Positions 1-12,000 of a stretch of DNA of 64,000 bases are shown here, piece by piece. The stretch covers positions 40,120,035 through 40,184,034 of the forward strand of contig NC_045443.1 in the NCBI RefSeq assembly GCF_002776525.5. The letters are read 5' to 3'. The notes under the pieces are model-generated. The model was not told the origin of the DNA and made no database searches. It was given only the letters and a program-made list of their open reading frames with translations. The DNA comes from Piliocolobus tephrosceles. Its lineage: Eukaryota; Chordata; Mammalia; Primates; Cercopithecidae. Each line of letters opens with the position of its first letter. The first letter of the stretch is position 1. The position numbers were made by a program, and so were the translations under genes.

Positions 1-3000
1 CATGTGATTTTTAGTCTTCCACATTGCCAAGCCATGAATGTCACTCCAATTTGCTTTATAAATGTTCGATTTTCAAATAATTGTTTACACAGCAATTGAT
101 TGTCATGGGGTCTCTCCATTTTTTTCTGTTACCAAAAATATATGATTATTTCTAGTGCATGAGCTGAACATTGAAATTATGTTCTAGACAAAAGTCCCAA
201 AGTTTTTGCTGTGCTCATGAAATGAAACGTTTCTACTTCACTTTTTTACTTTTTAAAATTCCATTAAATTTTAGTTACACTATTCTGTATCTCCGAATAG
301 CTCTCCAAGACTAGTTGCAATAAATCATTCTACAAAAATATGCAGTCCGTATATTCATCATAAAAATTTAAAACCATCTGTATATTGTCTAACACAGAAT
401 GTATTTATTTGTACATTCCATGTACATTCTGTTGTCTTAGAATATCAACTAATCATAAAGAGCTGTTGATGAACTAGAAGTAGTATGTAGTGTTGTTTAC
501 AAAATATATTACTGGAAAAATGTAAAAACTATTAAATTGAGACATGAGACTGAATTTGGCCATCTTTTACATTAACACCTTGTAAATGGAGTGTATAAAT
601 CAATCATCAAATAGAATGTATTAAGAATCCACAAGCATATGGTGCTATCTGAGGCACTGCATAAATAAAACAGACACATCTCCATAATCGCCATTCCTAA
701 AATGGAAACTGTGATATGGTAGAGACTGCACAAGAATGGTTGTGTATCTCTTAATGTAATTGTTCCATTTATCATGTGAAAGATTAAGAAAGTCATTAAT
801 TTATGTGTGATGGGGGATTGGGAGATTCAAATACATTATTTTCTACTTCTGAAGTACTCTTGGAAAATACGAATGACCTAATATTAATTGAATATCATCA
901 GCATCAAGCTAAGGATTTTGAATAGTCAGTTAGTGCTCTGTTCTGATTTTCAGCATAGATTAAGCAAAGCAAATCAGTCAATAAGAGCATCTTAATTGAC
1001 TTATTTAACATCATATGAGTAAAACCAAAGCATTTTTTTTAAATCAAGAGGACATTGTTCTCTCAAGTATTTTAATGACAAGTATGATCAAATAAGACAG
1101 AGCCCATATGTGAATGTCTGTACAGCAAAAATTATAAGTAACATGTAACATCATATACCACATGGGGAACAGATGTAAATTAAAAGTAACAACAGCAAGA
1201 AGAAGAAGAATGACAATAACCAGAAGGGCAGTTAGTATACTACTGTTATGATTTCTGGTTTAAATTATTTTCCATTCTCTTATTAGCCACGTGGTATAGC
1301 ACAATAAGTGCTGAGAGGCAATATGCTCATTTCCTAAATATTGTGCTGCTCCTTACAGCTCTAATATTCCATATTTTTCCATAGGATCCTCCAGTCTCTC
1401 ACCGTAGAAAAAAAAAAAAAAAAGTTGGGTTTAAGCTGCTTTAAACTTTCCAGGTAAATTTTTTTTAGACACTAGATCAATGCTTTAGACTCAAAAGTTT
1501 TCTTATTCAGAAACATACAGAATGGTCTTGTGTGGCTTTTTGCTATATAATAGAGTGCATTTTCCCTAGGAATTGAAAAATTGATTAGCTTCAAAATGTT
1601 CAATTATTACACTCAAAAGTTCAAATATGTTGGTTGAAATGGCATTAAATATTATAGATTCAAGCCCGTTAAGATTCTCTGTCATCCAAGAATAAGCTAT
1701 GGGAACAGGTTACCTGGGCATGCACAGTTACCTTCTTTGGAGAATACCTACTCCCTCTCCTTTGGTTCCAGATCTAGCTATGTTTGTAACTCATTCCTGA
1801 TCATTAGGAATGTGTCTATCATGTCACTGGCAGAGGTGACCCAGCCCCGTCATTTCTTCTTATTCAAAGTGGTGGATTTCCTCTGGACAAAGCTATTAAA
1901 TTTCATAAACTAATGAAAAATATTGATTATTCAAAACAATATTACCAATTTCTGTTATTCTAACCATGTGTGCTCTGTTGAAGCCAGGTACTCCCTCCCT
2001 TCTGCCCCCTAAACACCCAATTTATAGAAGGACATTTATCAATTCACCTCTAAATCTTCAATTTTTATCTTCCCTCTCTTCCTCACTTCCTTCCTGTCTT
2101 GCTTCTTTCCTTTCCTCTTTGTATCAATTCATATTTCCTTTAGGTTCTAAATACCTTAAGACATCTTTCTGTGAAAACTGTCCACCACTAATAATTTAAT
2201 AGCTAATTGTAATCGTCTCCTTATTGTGCATGGACCCACTAGAAATCTCTCATATTAAAGAGCAGATTCCTAACAAATTGACTTTTCATCCTGAAGGCTA
2301 TGGGTCGTCAAAACTTATTTTAGGTCTCAGGCATCATTCTTAAGAGAGAGATCATTCAGAGATTTGCCATTTAAGAAAATAAAAATAGAATCAGGAAGTC
2401 ATGCTAACATGTGATCCTTTGTCATTCTTTCCACTTGCCAAAAATGTATGTGTATATATCCATGAATATCATAAGTTGAATGGTCTGCATGACACTAGAC
2501 ATGAAGTGAACAGTAAATCTAAGATATAGTAACCACTGTGGCCATGTAACAATGTCTAAAAGGAAGTATAATGCTGTACACACATTTACGTGGTCATTGG
2601 TCAGTGTCGACACAATTGGAAGTTATTCTTTCCATACAAAATGAATTGAATATTGTTGTAGCAGCTTGCAAAGCACACAACCATGGCTGACAGAGAGACA
2701 GAGATAATGAAGGTCGCAGGACACAAAAGTTAGCAAGAAAGGCCATTCCTGTTGCACGAGTAACTTGCAGCAGTCATCTTGCAGTATGAATAACCTTGGG
2801 AGTGGCATTGATAAAGTCTGAAAAATTTGCAATAAGAAATAAGGGCCTTGATACAAAGCTGTGACTCTCCTGTTATATAACAGGGCAGGACACAAATAAA
2901 TAGATATGTGATTGGGAAAATAGAAGACAAAAAAATTGCACTGGACCAGCAAAGCGACTACAACTTTATATCACAAACCTACTGTATAAGTATTTATAGG

Positions 3001-3035
3001 GTTTTTTTTTTTTTCATTTATTCTTCTAATGAGAG
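1..3035. other. Unassigned AT-rich sequence
   Basis: No gene or confident repeat is recognised here. It holds an AAG-rich patch near 1197-1210, a run of 16 A at 1408-1423 and a CT-rich tract at about 2066-2125. The short open frames have no recognisable domain, no codon-usage signal and no start context, and are best read as chance. The stretch at about 1690-1860 is richer in GC and could be an old LTR or DNA-transposon fragment, but I cannot place it. Confidence 0.5.
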
Positions 3036-3168
3036 CATGGACTCTAGCATAGAATGGCTTTGATTTAAATCATCCCTTTACCACTTCTAGATCTATGACC
3101 TTGTGCAAGTTACTTAACTTCTCTGAGCCTCAGTTTCCTCATCTTTAAAATGGAGATAATACACAATA
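3036..3168 (+). repeat. MIR SINE fragment
   Basis: The core reads as the classic MIR middle: a 'tgacctTGTGCAAGTTACTTAACTT' type block followed by 'CTGAGCCTCAGTTTCCTC' and an 'AAAATGGAGATAATA' block, in plus orientation. MIR is an ancient tRNA-derived SINE of mammals, so this copy is inert and well diverged. Confidence 0.85.
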
Positions 3169-5669
3169 GCTATAAAATCCAGAAGCAGATGCTACTATAC
3201 TATCATAGTCTATTCTTTTACATTTCGAACCCCTGATTTAGTTCTCCTGGGGTTTCCTAAAAGCACATAGTTATTTAGTGGAAAAGCAGAAATATAAATC
3301 ATCTGAGGCAACACATCACAGAAGCATGTACAGAGATTGATAGGAATGCTGAATTAATGCAGCATGTTCATTGCAATTTTGCACAGCACATTGGACCTGT
3401 CATACACTGTAATGCAAGATCTGGAAACCATTTATAATATAGCATCCATTGTCTGTGTGTCCCAACTTTAAGGCCACCCTCTCTATATCATAGGCTCAGG
3501 TATCAAAAGTGCTTAGACACCTATGCCATTGTAAGCACCATGTAATTGTTAGATATTATTATTGTTATTTACATAGCAAAGTGAACATAGATTTACCTTT
3601 TATTATGGTCTTAATAATTGTTGTGTAATCTTTTTCATTTCTACATAAAGTCTTATATTAAAAGATTCCTGCAAAATTTCTTACATGGGGATGTTTGGAC
3701 TATGGTAGCTACCTGGAATTTGAAGTCATCATTCTAGGACCTGGAAGGGGAAGGTCTTATGAGCTGTCTAGCTTATAGAATGAAACCCTGATCAAGCATA
3801 TTTTTCTCCATATATATAACATGTGCCATTATATAAAACACTACTTTCCATTAAGATTATAACAAATGCAAAGGTCTGTTCCTTTCAGCAGTACTCTTTA
3901 CAAGAAGATTTTAATTGTTTATTCAAGGGAAGCATCTCTTAAGCCCCAAACCAGAGGATCAGAGTTCTTATCCATCATTTGTGGACTCTGTATATTAATG
4001 GTAAATAGTGTTATTAAAGAACCTGGTTGTGTGCAGCTTAATCCATGAGTCTAGGATTGCTCTAAGTCACATTTTCAGCAGATTCCTGAAGCAATAAAAT
4101 AGGTAAAGAATGACCAGACCTCTAACAAGTGTCCTTTATAACTGCAAAAGCAACTTCTCCCAGAATCACTGAAGGTAAAGAGGGCTAACTGGAAGGCAGC
4201 ATGGACAAAAGTGTGGTTGAATGGCAGGGCAATCTGGCATATGTAAGGCTCCACTTTAAACGACCTGTAATCATCAGGGTGGGTAGTTTGTGGTGGGTTT
4301 TACAGTGACTGGAGAATAATTTTTTGCTTACTTTACTTTGTGTCTCCAGAGACCTGTCAGAAAATAGAAAGGAAAATATTAAGGCTAGATAGATCTAGAG
4401 ACGCTTTCCTTCCAAAGCATGATCTGTGGATTATCTCCTTAGCCCTTCTAAGGAAATATCTGTCTATGTTCAAAATAGTTTGAAAACCCTGCATTCTAAA
4501 CATCCTTCCTGAAGATTTACACAGCATATTGATTTAGCAAATGGTCTGGGAAAATGTGTTGTGAGGATTTTGTTTTGTTGTGCATAAATTTTGTTTCATG
4601 CAGCAGTTTCCAAACATATTTGACAATGGAACCTTTTTGTTTATTTAACAGAGAGTTTTATTCACTTGTCAATGTGTCATGGAACAGGTTTAGGAAATGC
4701 TGCTCTGGAAATGAACTTCCAGCATTCTCTTTAATCATTTATGGAGCACCAATGTTCACAGTGGGAGGAATTAATTGAAGAAAATCTGCTTATCTGCCTA
4801 CTCTTCAGTTTAGCCATGATTCCAGGCTCCTTGACCACCTCAAATCTTCTGTCCTTTCAACTACTACCCATGGTGCCTGGCTCTCCTGGAATTGTGCCTA
4901 GGCCCCAATACTTTTTGCTCAATGCTTTTGGGATTAGGAACTTGGCTTCAGACTACTTTTTGAGATATATTCTGACTGATGAAAAATCTGCTATCAGTCC
5001 TGTTGTCAACCCTTTAGAGGCCACCTGTCTTTTCTCTCTGGTAGCTTTCAAAATACTCTTTTTTGTGTTTGATTTCTGAAATTTCAAAGTGATATATCTG
5101 ACTATAGGTCTTATTCATTCTATTCTGCTCTCAAGATACTATTTCAGTCTGATAACTTGCATGTGTATGTGTGTTTCCCAATTCTGTAAATTCTTAACCA
5201 TGAACTCTTAGATAGTTCCTTCTTCACAATTTCCTTTATTCTCTACTTCCGAAATTTTATTAGAACTATACTAGAGGCTTTCCATCTAAACACCATTTCT
5301 CCAACTTTCTGAGTTTCTGAGTTTTTATCTTGTTACCTGCCTGTGCTTCATTTTGTTTGAATTTTAGGTATTATCTAATTTTTTATGATTAGATCTAGAA
5401 TTATTCTATTTATTGAACTCTTTAATGCAATGGCTGTATTTTTTATTTGAAAGATTACTAACTGGTGTTTATCATTTTCATTTGACCTTAATTTATAGCT
5501 ATCTGCCAGTACTTTATAATTTCTTATGGATATTTTCCTTTCTTTTCCTGCTTAAGGCTTAGTGACAGACCTTCAAGTCATTTTAAGATGCTATGTTATT
5601 TGCATTTTGTCCAGTAAATGTAACTTTGTTTTATTGATTTTATTGCTTCTCTTTAATGTTAAGGTTTCT
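3169..5669. other. Unassigned stretch with short repeat-like patches
   Basis: No gene is visible. Around 3530-3560 a short ATT-rich patch resembles a MIR or L2 3' end. At 4600-4725 the wording 'tttccaaacatatttgac' and 'ggaaatgctgctctgg' resembles the ends of old hAT elements, too weakly to name. The remainder is AT-rich and featureless to my eye. The 112-codon frame at 4741-5079 shows no domain. Confidence 0.4.
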
Positions 5670-6285
5670 GTATGTACATGGAAGGTTTACTTTCAGTTTT
5701 CTCCTGGGTAGAAATTACTTGCCAACCCCTTCCTCCAAAATCTGCCCCTGTGCCCACTGGTGGGCTTTCTGTCCCTGGTGACCCTGGGGACATTGCAGAG
5801 GCAGCTGCTGGATCAGCAGGTGCCGCTTGTTTGGCAGCTTCTGACCTCCCCAGCAGCTTTCAAAAGCCACAGGCACAACCAGCAGTCACAGCTTTCTCCT
5901 ATCTTTTTCCAAGGGTGGAAAACTCCTAGACCAGCCCCAGGTTTCCTACCATGAACTTGGATCCAGGACCCCAACCTGCATATGGTGATTTTTGCCCTTG
6001 TCACCCCATAGGAATTCAACTTCCTAGGGTCCAGCAGTCCATGGCTTTAGCCTCTATCCAGGTTGTTTCTGTTCTGTTTCTGGTTCACAGTGAGTTTAAA
6101 GTACAACTATATCTCTTTGGTTTGGCATTTAATATTTTATTTATCATTGTTATATACGTGGATTGGGATGGTGAGATTTTAAAGCATAAGTTTATAGCAC
6201 CAGCACAACCAGAAATCTTTGAAGAATTCTTTAAGCTCAATTTAAGTAAACGAAAACCAATTGTTAAAAAATAGTGTTATCTGAC
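5670..6285. other. GC-richer, unassigned island with overlapping open frames
   Basis: From about 5690 to 6060 the composition rises well above the flanks, and several overlapping frames stay open on both strands (5672-5929, 5760-5954 and 5951-6274 plus; 5813-6019 minus). The 5951-6274 plus frame has a hydrophobic stretch near its middle followed by a basic C-terminal end. I recognise no family. It lies about 0.5 kb beyond the 3' side of the gypsy-like minus-strand relic, so it could belong to the same old element or an LTR, but nothing in the sequence proves that. Confidence 0.3.
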
Positions 6286-6790
6286 AATCCATGTGTTGTA
6301 AGTAATTTGTATGAACCTGTGGTCATTGCTGCTGTTAGATTTCCAGTGAACGTTGGAAGGGCTCTAAGAATAAAATATGTTCCTTTGGAACAATCCAGGA
6401 AAACTCAAAGTGGTTGGTCAATATTTCTTTATTCATGGTCTGGGTGTGGCATAGGCTGCACATATCTACATTATTCTTAATATTAGAATCTATTCTATGT
6501 TACCAGATTTAATTTTTAATGTTTTAATGCAAAGTGTTTCTAATATGTTATCTGAATATTTCCCAGCTAATATAAAACTTACCTTCCATGATAACAATGT
6601 AACTCCTCGTGAAATAGAATCAATTATGAACAGAAAAATCAAATTGAAATATTGTAATGTGCTTGAATTCCTTGGGTAGCTGTTCTAGTGGTCATTTAAT
6701 CAGCATGAAGTTATGTGAAGAGGTGATCTTCTACCATATGAAGGCAGAAGGATGACATGATCTGAAGCCAAGAGCCAAAAGCAAAAGCTT
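6286..6790. other. Unassigned stretch between the island and the gypsy relic
   Basis: Plus-strand frames at 6274-6480 and 6497-6679 look protein-like in composition but match nothing I know. On the minus strand this is where a gypsy integrase would be expected downstream of RNase H. I could not find the HHCC zinc-binding or DDE motifs there. Confidence 0.3.
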
Positions 6791-6792
6791 TC

Positions 6793-7172
6793 GGAATTAT
6801 AGTCTCCTAAGCTTGGAGACGAGTGGCAGAAGAGTTCATCTATTATAGCTACATAATTAAGGGAGTATGATTATCCTTAGAGAAGAATCCCCAGAGAATA
6901 CTCAAAGGATTCTGTAATTCATTAACTGAAAAAGCCTGACAAAGGTGGCTAAAGGAGTTTTTGGCTCCTTGATAACTGCTGGAGCTTTGTCGGCTTATGT
7001 GTAACGTATATGCCATTGTTCTTGCATAGTGAGCAATTGGTTTCTCGATGCCATCTGGCATTTTTTGGCTAAACACAGATGCAACACCATAAGGTGAAAT
7101 ACCAGTTTTAAGATAATAATAATTTATATTTATCATAATATACTAGCCAAGAACCAGAAGCCAGTAACTACC
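6793..7172 (-). pseudogene. Degenerate Ty3/gypsy retrotransposon RNase H region
   Basis: Reading the minus strand, four blocks occur in the order and spacing of the RNase H domain of Ty3/gypsy Pol. First, at about 7170-7110, comes a 'WLVYYDK' block like the strand before the first catalytic aspartate. A frameshift then leads into 'SPYGVASVF' followed by 'MPDGIEKPIA' and 'ART' (7106-7014). Next is 'WGFFSKDNHTPL' (about 6893-6858), corresponding to the GRxFxxxTDHKPL block. Last is 'TRLQA' then a stop (about 6828-6811), matching the ARxQRW block with the Trp codon replaced by TAG. The catalytic Asp expected just before SPYG reads Gly-Ile here, and at least one frameshift and one stop break the frame, so it is dead. 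Human DNA carries few gypsy remnants (MamGypsy-type). The four-block match makes the family call fairly firm; the subfamily is unknown. Confidence 0.65.
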
Positions 7173-8084
7173 TAAAAAAATGTCTTAATGTTGTTTTTAT
7201 TGTGCTTGTGTTGTATTTGCTTTTTGATAGCAGTAGGCAATGAAATAGTTCAGCAATAATTGGATTTTGAGGGGGGAAAAGATGATAGAATTTTAGTAAG
7301 TCTTTGTTTTTTGAATTGGCACACTGTTTTGAATAGGGTCAATGCATGGATGCAGTAGTCTCAGAAACGTGTTTGGAAAGTTTTAGTTTACTTTTCGATT
7401 AGATAGCCAAGAACAGATTATTGGCATGAGATGTGCAATGAAGAGCAACATGTCCATACAAACCATCATGTGTGGTATTCAGTCAAACACACTGAAGCCT
7501 TTCTGGGAGGTAAACTCTTAACTGACAGCATGATCAAGCCATTCAAGAAAATATGGCATCATTATTGTAAGCTTAGAGAAACAGGGACTCATTTTCATTT
7601 TCCAGAGTCAATTGAAATTCTTTACTTATGGAATTTAGATTATTCCTTTCTTGGGGAAGATAATGAATATATGAAATTATATATTGAAAATCAATTTTAA
7701 ATATATGTGGCCATATGACATTTATTTTTCCCTTGAAATAATGACAATATATTGATTGGTGGTAGACAGTAGAGGAGATGAAGCTGCTGGGTGTCCGATT
7801 CACTGGGAAGTTGTGTTCCTAGTCACACCTTTCCAGGGGACTGTTGTGTCGACAGCAGTGGCACAGCCCTCCAGAGGTATGGAAATGCTTAGACGCATAT
7901 TTTAAAATTAAAAGCTGAAGTTTCTCACAAAGGTTTTATTATAGCAAAAGGTAAATTTATAATATTGAAGTGATTGGAGCTAGATGAAACAACAGTTGTA
8001 ATCTTTAGTTCCCAAAAGAATAACTAAAAAAATTTATTTTGGAAACTCCTTATATATATTCATACTCTATATAAATATATTTTT
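7173..8084. other. Unassigned stretch upstream of the gypsy relic
   Basis: If the gypsy element were longer, its reverse transcriptase would lie here on the minus strand. I could not find a YxDD box or the LPFG motif. A plus-strand frame at 7431-7700 (89 codons, Trp- and His-rich) is unusually protein-like but unrecognised. The rest is AT-rich. Confidence 0.35.
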
Positions 8085-8697
8085 CAATTTTTAAATTGAC
8101 ACATAATGACTATGTGTGTTTATGGGATACCTGTAATATTTTTACACCAGCATACAAAGTAAGTAGAATACAAATCAGGGTAAGTAGAATATTCATCACC
8201 TCAAACATTTATCATTTCTTGGTGTTGGGAATATTCCAAATTTTGTTTTCTATTTTGAAATACATAATACATTATTTTTAACTATAGTCACTCTACTGTG
8301 CAATCAAAACCTAGAATATGTTCTTTCTATCTAACTGTATTTTTGTACTTGTTAACCAATCTTTCTTCACCACTGTCCTTCCCAGCCTCTGATAACTATC
8401 ATTCTACTCTCCACCTTATTGAGAGCAACTGTTTGAGCTCCCAAAAGAGTGAGAACATGTGATATTTGTCTTTCCGTGCCTAACTTATTTCACTTAACAT
8501 AATGTCCTCCGGTTCCATCCATGTTGTTGTGAATAACAAGATTTTATTCTGTTTTCTGGCTGAATAGTACTCTATTGTGTATAGATACCACATTTTCTTT
8601 ATCTGTTCATCTGTTAATAAACTTAATTTGATTCCAATCTTAGCTATTGTGAATAGTTCTGTAATAAACGTGGAAGCGCAGATATGTCCTCAATAAT
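8085..8697 (-). mobile_element. L1 LINE 3' end (L1MA/MB-like), 5'-truncated
   Basis: The stretch is the reverse complement of an L1 3' UTR and the last part of ORF2. It contains the 'TTAACTATAGTCAC' and 'CTGTGCAAT' blocks of the 3' UTR, then 'GAACATGTGATATTTG', 'TGGCTGAATAGTACTC' and 'GTGAATAGTTCTG' from ORF2. Divergence is high and no frame survives, so it is an old inert copy. Confidence 0.85.
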
Positions 8698-8945
8698 TAT
8701 CTTGAAGATAACTTATGCAGGTATAAATCAACTCATTTTTCAATATTCCTCTAAAAGACCATGGGACATACCTGATTATTCAAATTTCCTCCCTTTCTTC
8801 AGGTCATCAAATTATTTGGTATCAGGTTCACAGTCTTCTTGTGTGACACCTAAGTTCCATCAAGATTCTAGGAGATTTTAGCAACTATGTAGTGACCACA
8901 TCTTCTCTCCAACTTCATCATCCTCTGACTTCTTTATTTGTAGAC

Positions 8946-9260
8946 CAGCTTTGTCCAATGTGGTAGCCATGAGTCACATATGACATAGAGCATTAGATAC
9001 AAAGCTGTCTCTAATTGAGATGTGCTGTGTGTGAAACACAGCCTAATTGCAAAGACAGTATGAAATATGAATGCAAAATGCCTCATTATTGTTATATATT
9101 ATTACTTATTGATTGTATGTTAAAATGATAATATTTTGGATACATTGGGTTAAATAAAATATATTAATAAATTTCATCTGTTTCTTCCTACTTTTTAAAT
9201 GTGACTACTAGAAAATTTAATATTAGATATGTGGCTCACACTATATTTCTGATGGTGCTG
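8946..9260. mobile_element. hAT-type nonautonomous DNA transposon (Charlie/MER group)
   Basis: The left end reads 'CAGCTTTGTCCAATGTGG' with 'TAGCCATGAGTCACATATG'. The body has the characteristic 'GAGATGTGCTGTGTGTG', 'GATAATATTTTGGATACA' and 'TGTGACTACTAGAAAATT' blocks, and the right end comes back with 'ATGTGGCTCACACTATATT' and 'GCTGCTATTC'. This is a short, transposase-free element of the Charlie/MER type. I do not see a clean 8-bp target duplication. Confidence 0.7.
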
Positions 9261-9719
9261 CTATTCTAGAGAGTTTCACTTTCATTGTTCTCTAGAGGTC
9301 ACCCTCTGGATCTTGTCATACAGTTTAGGGTAATGGTTTCTCCAGAGAAATGTCAAATTCCTGTGATTTATGTTGTGGCTAAGAACTACTATATGATTAA
9401 GAATGTGTGTGTGTGAGAGTGTGTGTGTGTGTGTGTATCACCTAATTATGCAAATTGAAACTTCTACAGATTCAAAGCACCAACATGGGCTGGATGTTCA
9501 TTGCTTTCTGGCAATCCTGTAACTGATGCTTGATCAGTAACTTTTTCATTCCTCTCAATAACAACGAACTCTCTTTAGTCTTAAAATTCCTACTCTCTTT
9601 ACCCCAGCTCTCAGCAAATAGGCTTGCCTCATATTTATTGCAAAGATTGAGTTCATAAGGTATAAACTCTCTCAACACCTTTACACCTCACCAGTAAAAT
9701 TTTCTGAGTCCTCACTCAC
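9261..9719. other. Unassigned, with GT microsatellite
   Basis: An interrupted GT repeat occupies 9404-9437. The rest shows no gene or confident repeat; the right part may already belong to the following L2. Confidence 0.5.
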
Positions 9720-10440
9720 ATCTTTCTCCCTATTTCCAGCCTCAGAGTGAAACATTTTCCTTCTGTTCAATGTCTTCCTTTCCACCTGAACCCATGATCC
9801 TATCAGCTTTCAATTTTCTCTGCAACCCTACTCATTAATTATCAGACTTGTACTTCAGTGCCTTATACAAGCTCTTTTCTGCAAGTCTGTAAAAATGGTC
9901 AGGTCTTCTTTATACTAGGCACGATAATGAATCGACACACACACATCGAAAGCCTTATGCTTTTGACTGTTCTTTCTCTTCCTAGTCTCAAAAATAAAAG
10001 TTAATGCTTGCTTTCCCCTAATTATAAATTTTTAAATTTACTCCTCAATCCATTTGAATATGATTTCTGTACCTACCCACAAAAACTATTCATAACATTA
10101 GCAATGATCTCCTAATTGACAAATTAGTGGTCAATTTTCAGATCTATGGTCCTTCGTACCAAAACTAACTGACAGAGTTGATCACTCCCTCCAGCAACAG
10201 TACATTTATTTGCTTTTTTTTTTTTTCTATCACTCTCAGGAATTTATTTTCCTTTCTATCTCATGGGTATCTTTGCTTCTGCTACTGCCATAAATATTGG
10301 TGCTCTGCCGATTTTTCTTCTCAGTCTGTATATTTCCTTTTCCCATGTACTCTTATTTTGTGGTCTCATGACAACAAAAATGGCTCAAGAATAAAGGCAA
10401 AGTTTCGCAACACTGAGTACATAATTAAGTAACTTTGAAT
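9720..10440 (+). mobile_element. Probable L2 LINE fragment (reverse transcriptase region)
   Basis: The phrase 'CAATGATCTCCTAATTGAC' followed by 'GTTGATCACTCCCTCC' corresponds to the L2 ORF2 segment that encodes the conserved 'DHSLL' part of the reverse transcriptase. The preceding pyrimidine-rich text is compatible with L2 sequence upstream. A run of 13 T (10214-10226) interrupts it. No frame is open; this is an ancient inert copy. Confidence 0.55.
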
Positions 10441-11290
10441 AATTAAAAAATATTTAATGCCCAGGCCCAAGCACAATAAAAATTAAATTAGAACTGCTAT
10501 ATTTTTTTAAAGCTTCCCAGACAAATCTATTAAGCAACTGAGTTTAGAACCATTGACTTTTGTTATAATCTATATGCTGATGTCAAACAAGAGCAAAAAG
10601 GCATTTGATTATTTTGCAAATCATTTAGTTAAATGTAAGGTATTTGGTAGACCAGGCCAGGAAACAGAAATGGATATGGTATCTATAAGCTTAAAAAGTA
10701 CAACTGGACTATTTAAAATCTTTGCTGTCTTATTTTGATAAGACATAAGAAGGGAGATTGTTTTTATAAGACCTATTTTTATATAAGACCTAATTTCTTA
10801 TAAGACCTAAGAAATGTTTTTAATGTCTCACAAGTTCTCTACAAATATACATATATTTATATAAAGATATACATATATTTATATTTATACACACACTCTC
10901 TCGCTCTCTTCTCTCACCCTGGTCTCTTTTGCCTAGACACAGTTCTTCCCCCAATATACTATCCCAGACTCTCTGGCTTTGTAAATTTTTCCATCTCTTA
11001 TTTTATCATTTGTATAACAAAGTCCTAAGAGTTAAAGCAAATAAAGAGCATTCTCCTTACATACTGGGAAAGGGAAGGATTGAGACTTTCACTTCTAACT
11101 GTAATGTATGCTTATATCTTTCTCTCCCACAAAAGTCATTTCAATGAAACTTTGGGTTCCTTGAGGGAAGGGATTATTTAAAATTGGGTTTTTTCCTTCC
11201 ACGTGGTGTAGTATGCTTGTCCATAGGAGTGACTTAAATTACATATGAATAAATAAATAAGTCACATTGTGCTTTCCCTATCAACTATAG
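10441..11290. other. Unassigned AT-rich stretch with simple repeats
   Basis: The 'TATAAGACCTA' unit occurs three times between 10764 and 10809. AT-rich and CT-rich simple sequence runs from 10835 to 10918, and an AAAT patch lies near 11245-11258. No gene is seen. Confidence 0.5.
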
Positions 11291-11295
11291 TTACA

Positions 11296-11500
11296 CTCAT
11301 TTCATTTATTTTTTCATTTATTGATTCATTAATTCCTTCTATTTCTCACCAAGCATTTATTGAACATCCCTTGCATGCTAACAGCCAGAGATGAAGAGAT
11401 TAAGAAACATATCCTTTGTTTCAATGAATACACAATCTCATACAGAATTTTTAAGTATTTGGATTACTGTTAGGCACATAGTAGGAATAATAAAAGTATT
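11296..11500. mobile_element. L2/MIR 3'-end fragments in both orientations
   Basis: At 11296-11400 the text (ATTTATT repeats, then 'AGCATTTATTGAACATCCC') is the reverse complement of an L2 3' end. At about 11468-11505 'TTAGGCACATAGTAGGAATAAT' reads as a plus-orientation L2 or MIR 3' end. Both are short and degraded. Confidence 0.5.
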
Positions 11501-11904
11501 TGTTAAGTTAAAATAAAGTAGTGCATTTGATGTAAGCATTACTATAATTCAGAAGAAGGAGAATGAGAGCAATAATGAAGCCAGTTTGGGCCTGATTGGA
11601 GTGTGTAAGGATTGTAAATTTTCCAGGTTGGAGGGGGCTGTTTCTAGACAGAAAAATTGTTCTGGAGCTCGGAGCTTCAGGATAGAGGGTTGGATTTAAG
11701 ATGAAAATCCAGGAATCTTCAGGGTTTAAGTCATGGTTAAATCTTTGATAAAATCCAAAAATGAAAAGAAGAATAGGATCAAGGGAAAAGCCCTGGGGAG
11801 ATTAACAAGTCAGTGCAAAGAGAGGTCTTCCAAAGGAGAGAAAAAAAGACTGGCCGAAGACTGCCGGAAAGCTGAAGAAGAGCTTTTCAGGACTGGCTCC
11901 TTCT

Positions 11905-12000
11905 CATTGCTGAAGGCTTAGGTCAAATGTCTCCTCTTCAATTAGGTCTTGCCTTATCACACCATCAAAAATAATACACACACCTCCCAAATCATGTTGT
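11905..12000 (+). mobile_element. L2 LINE 3' region fragment
   Basis: 'GGTCAAATGTCTCCTCTTC' followed by 'AGGTCTTGCCTTATCACACC' corresponds to the L2 block normally reading 'cagctcaaatgtcacctcctc'. It is a short isolated piece, followed by a GA-rich tract at 12023-12075. Confidence 0.55.

Noticed and set aside
6285..6790. Search for the integrase of the gypsy relic on the minus strand
   Set aside because: No HHCC zinc-binding pattern or DDE spacing could be read; either it is deleted or too decayed to see by eye.
7285..7320. A plus-strand 'DDRILVS' peptide as the YxDD box of a gypsy reverse transcriptase
   Set aside because: It is on the opposite strand from the RNase H blocks, lacks the preceding aromatic residue and has no other RT motif nearby.
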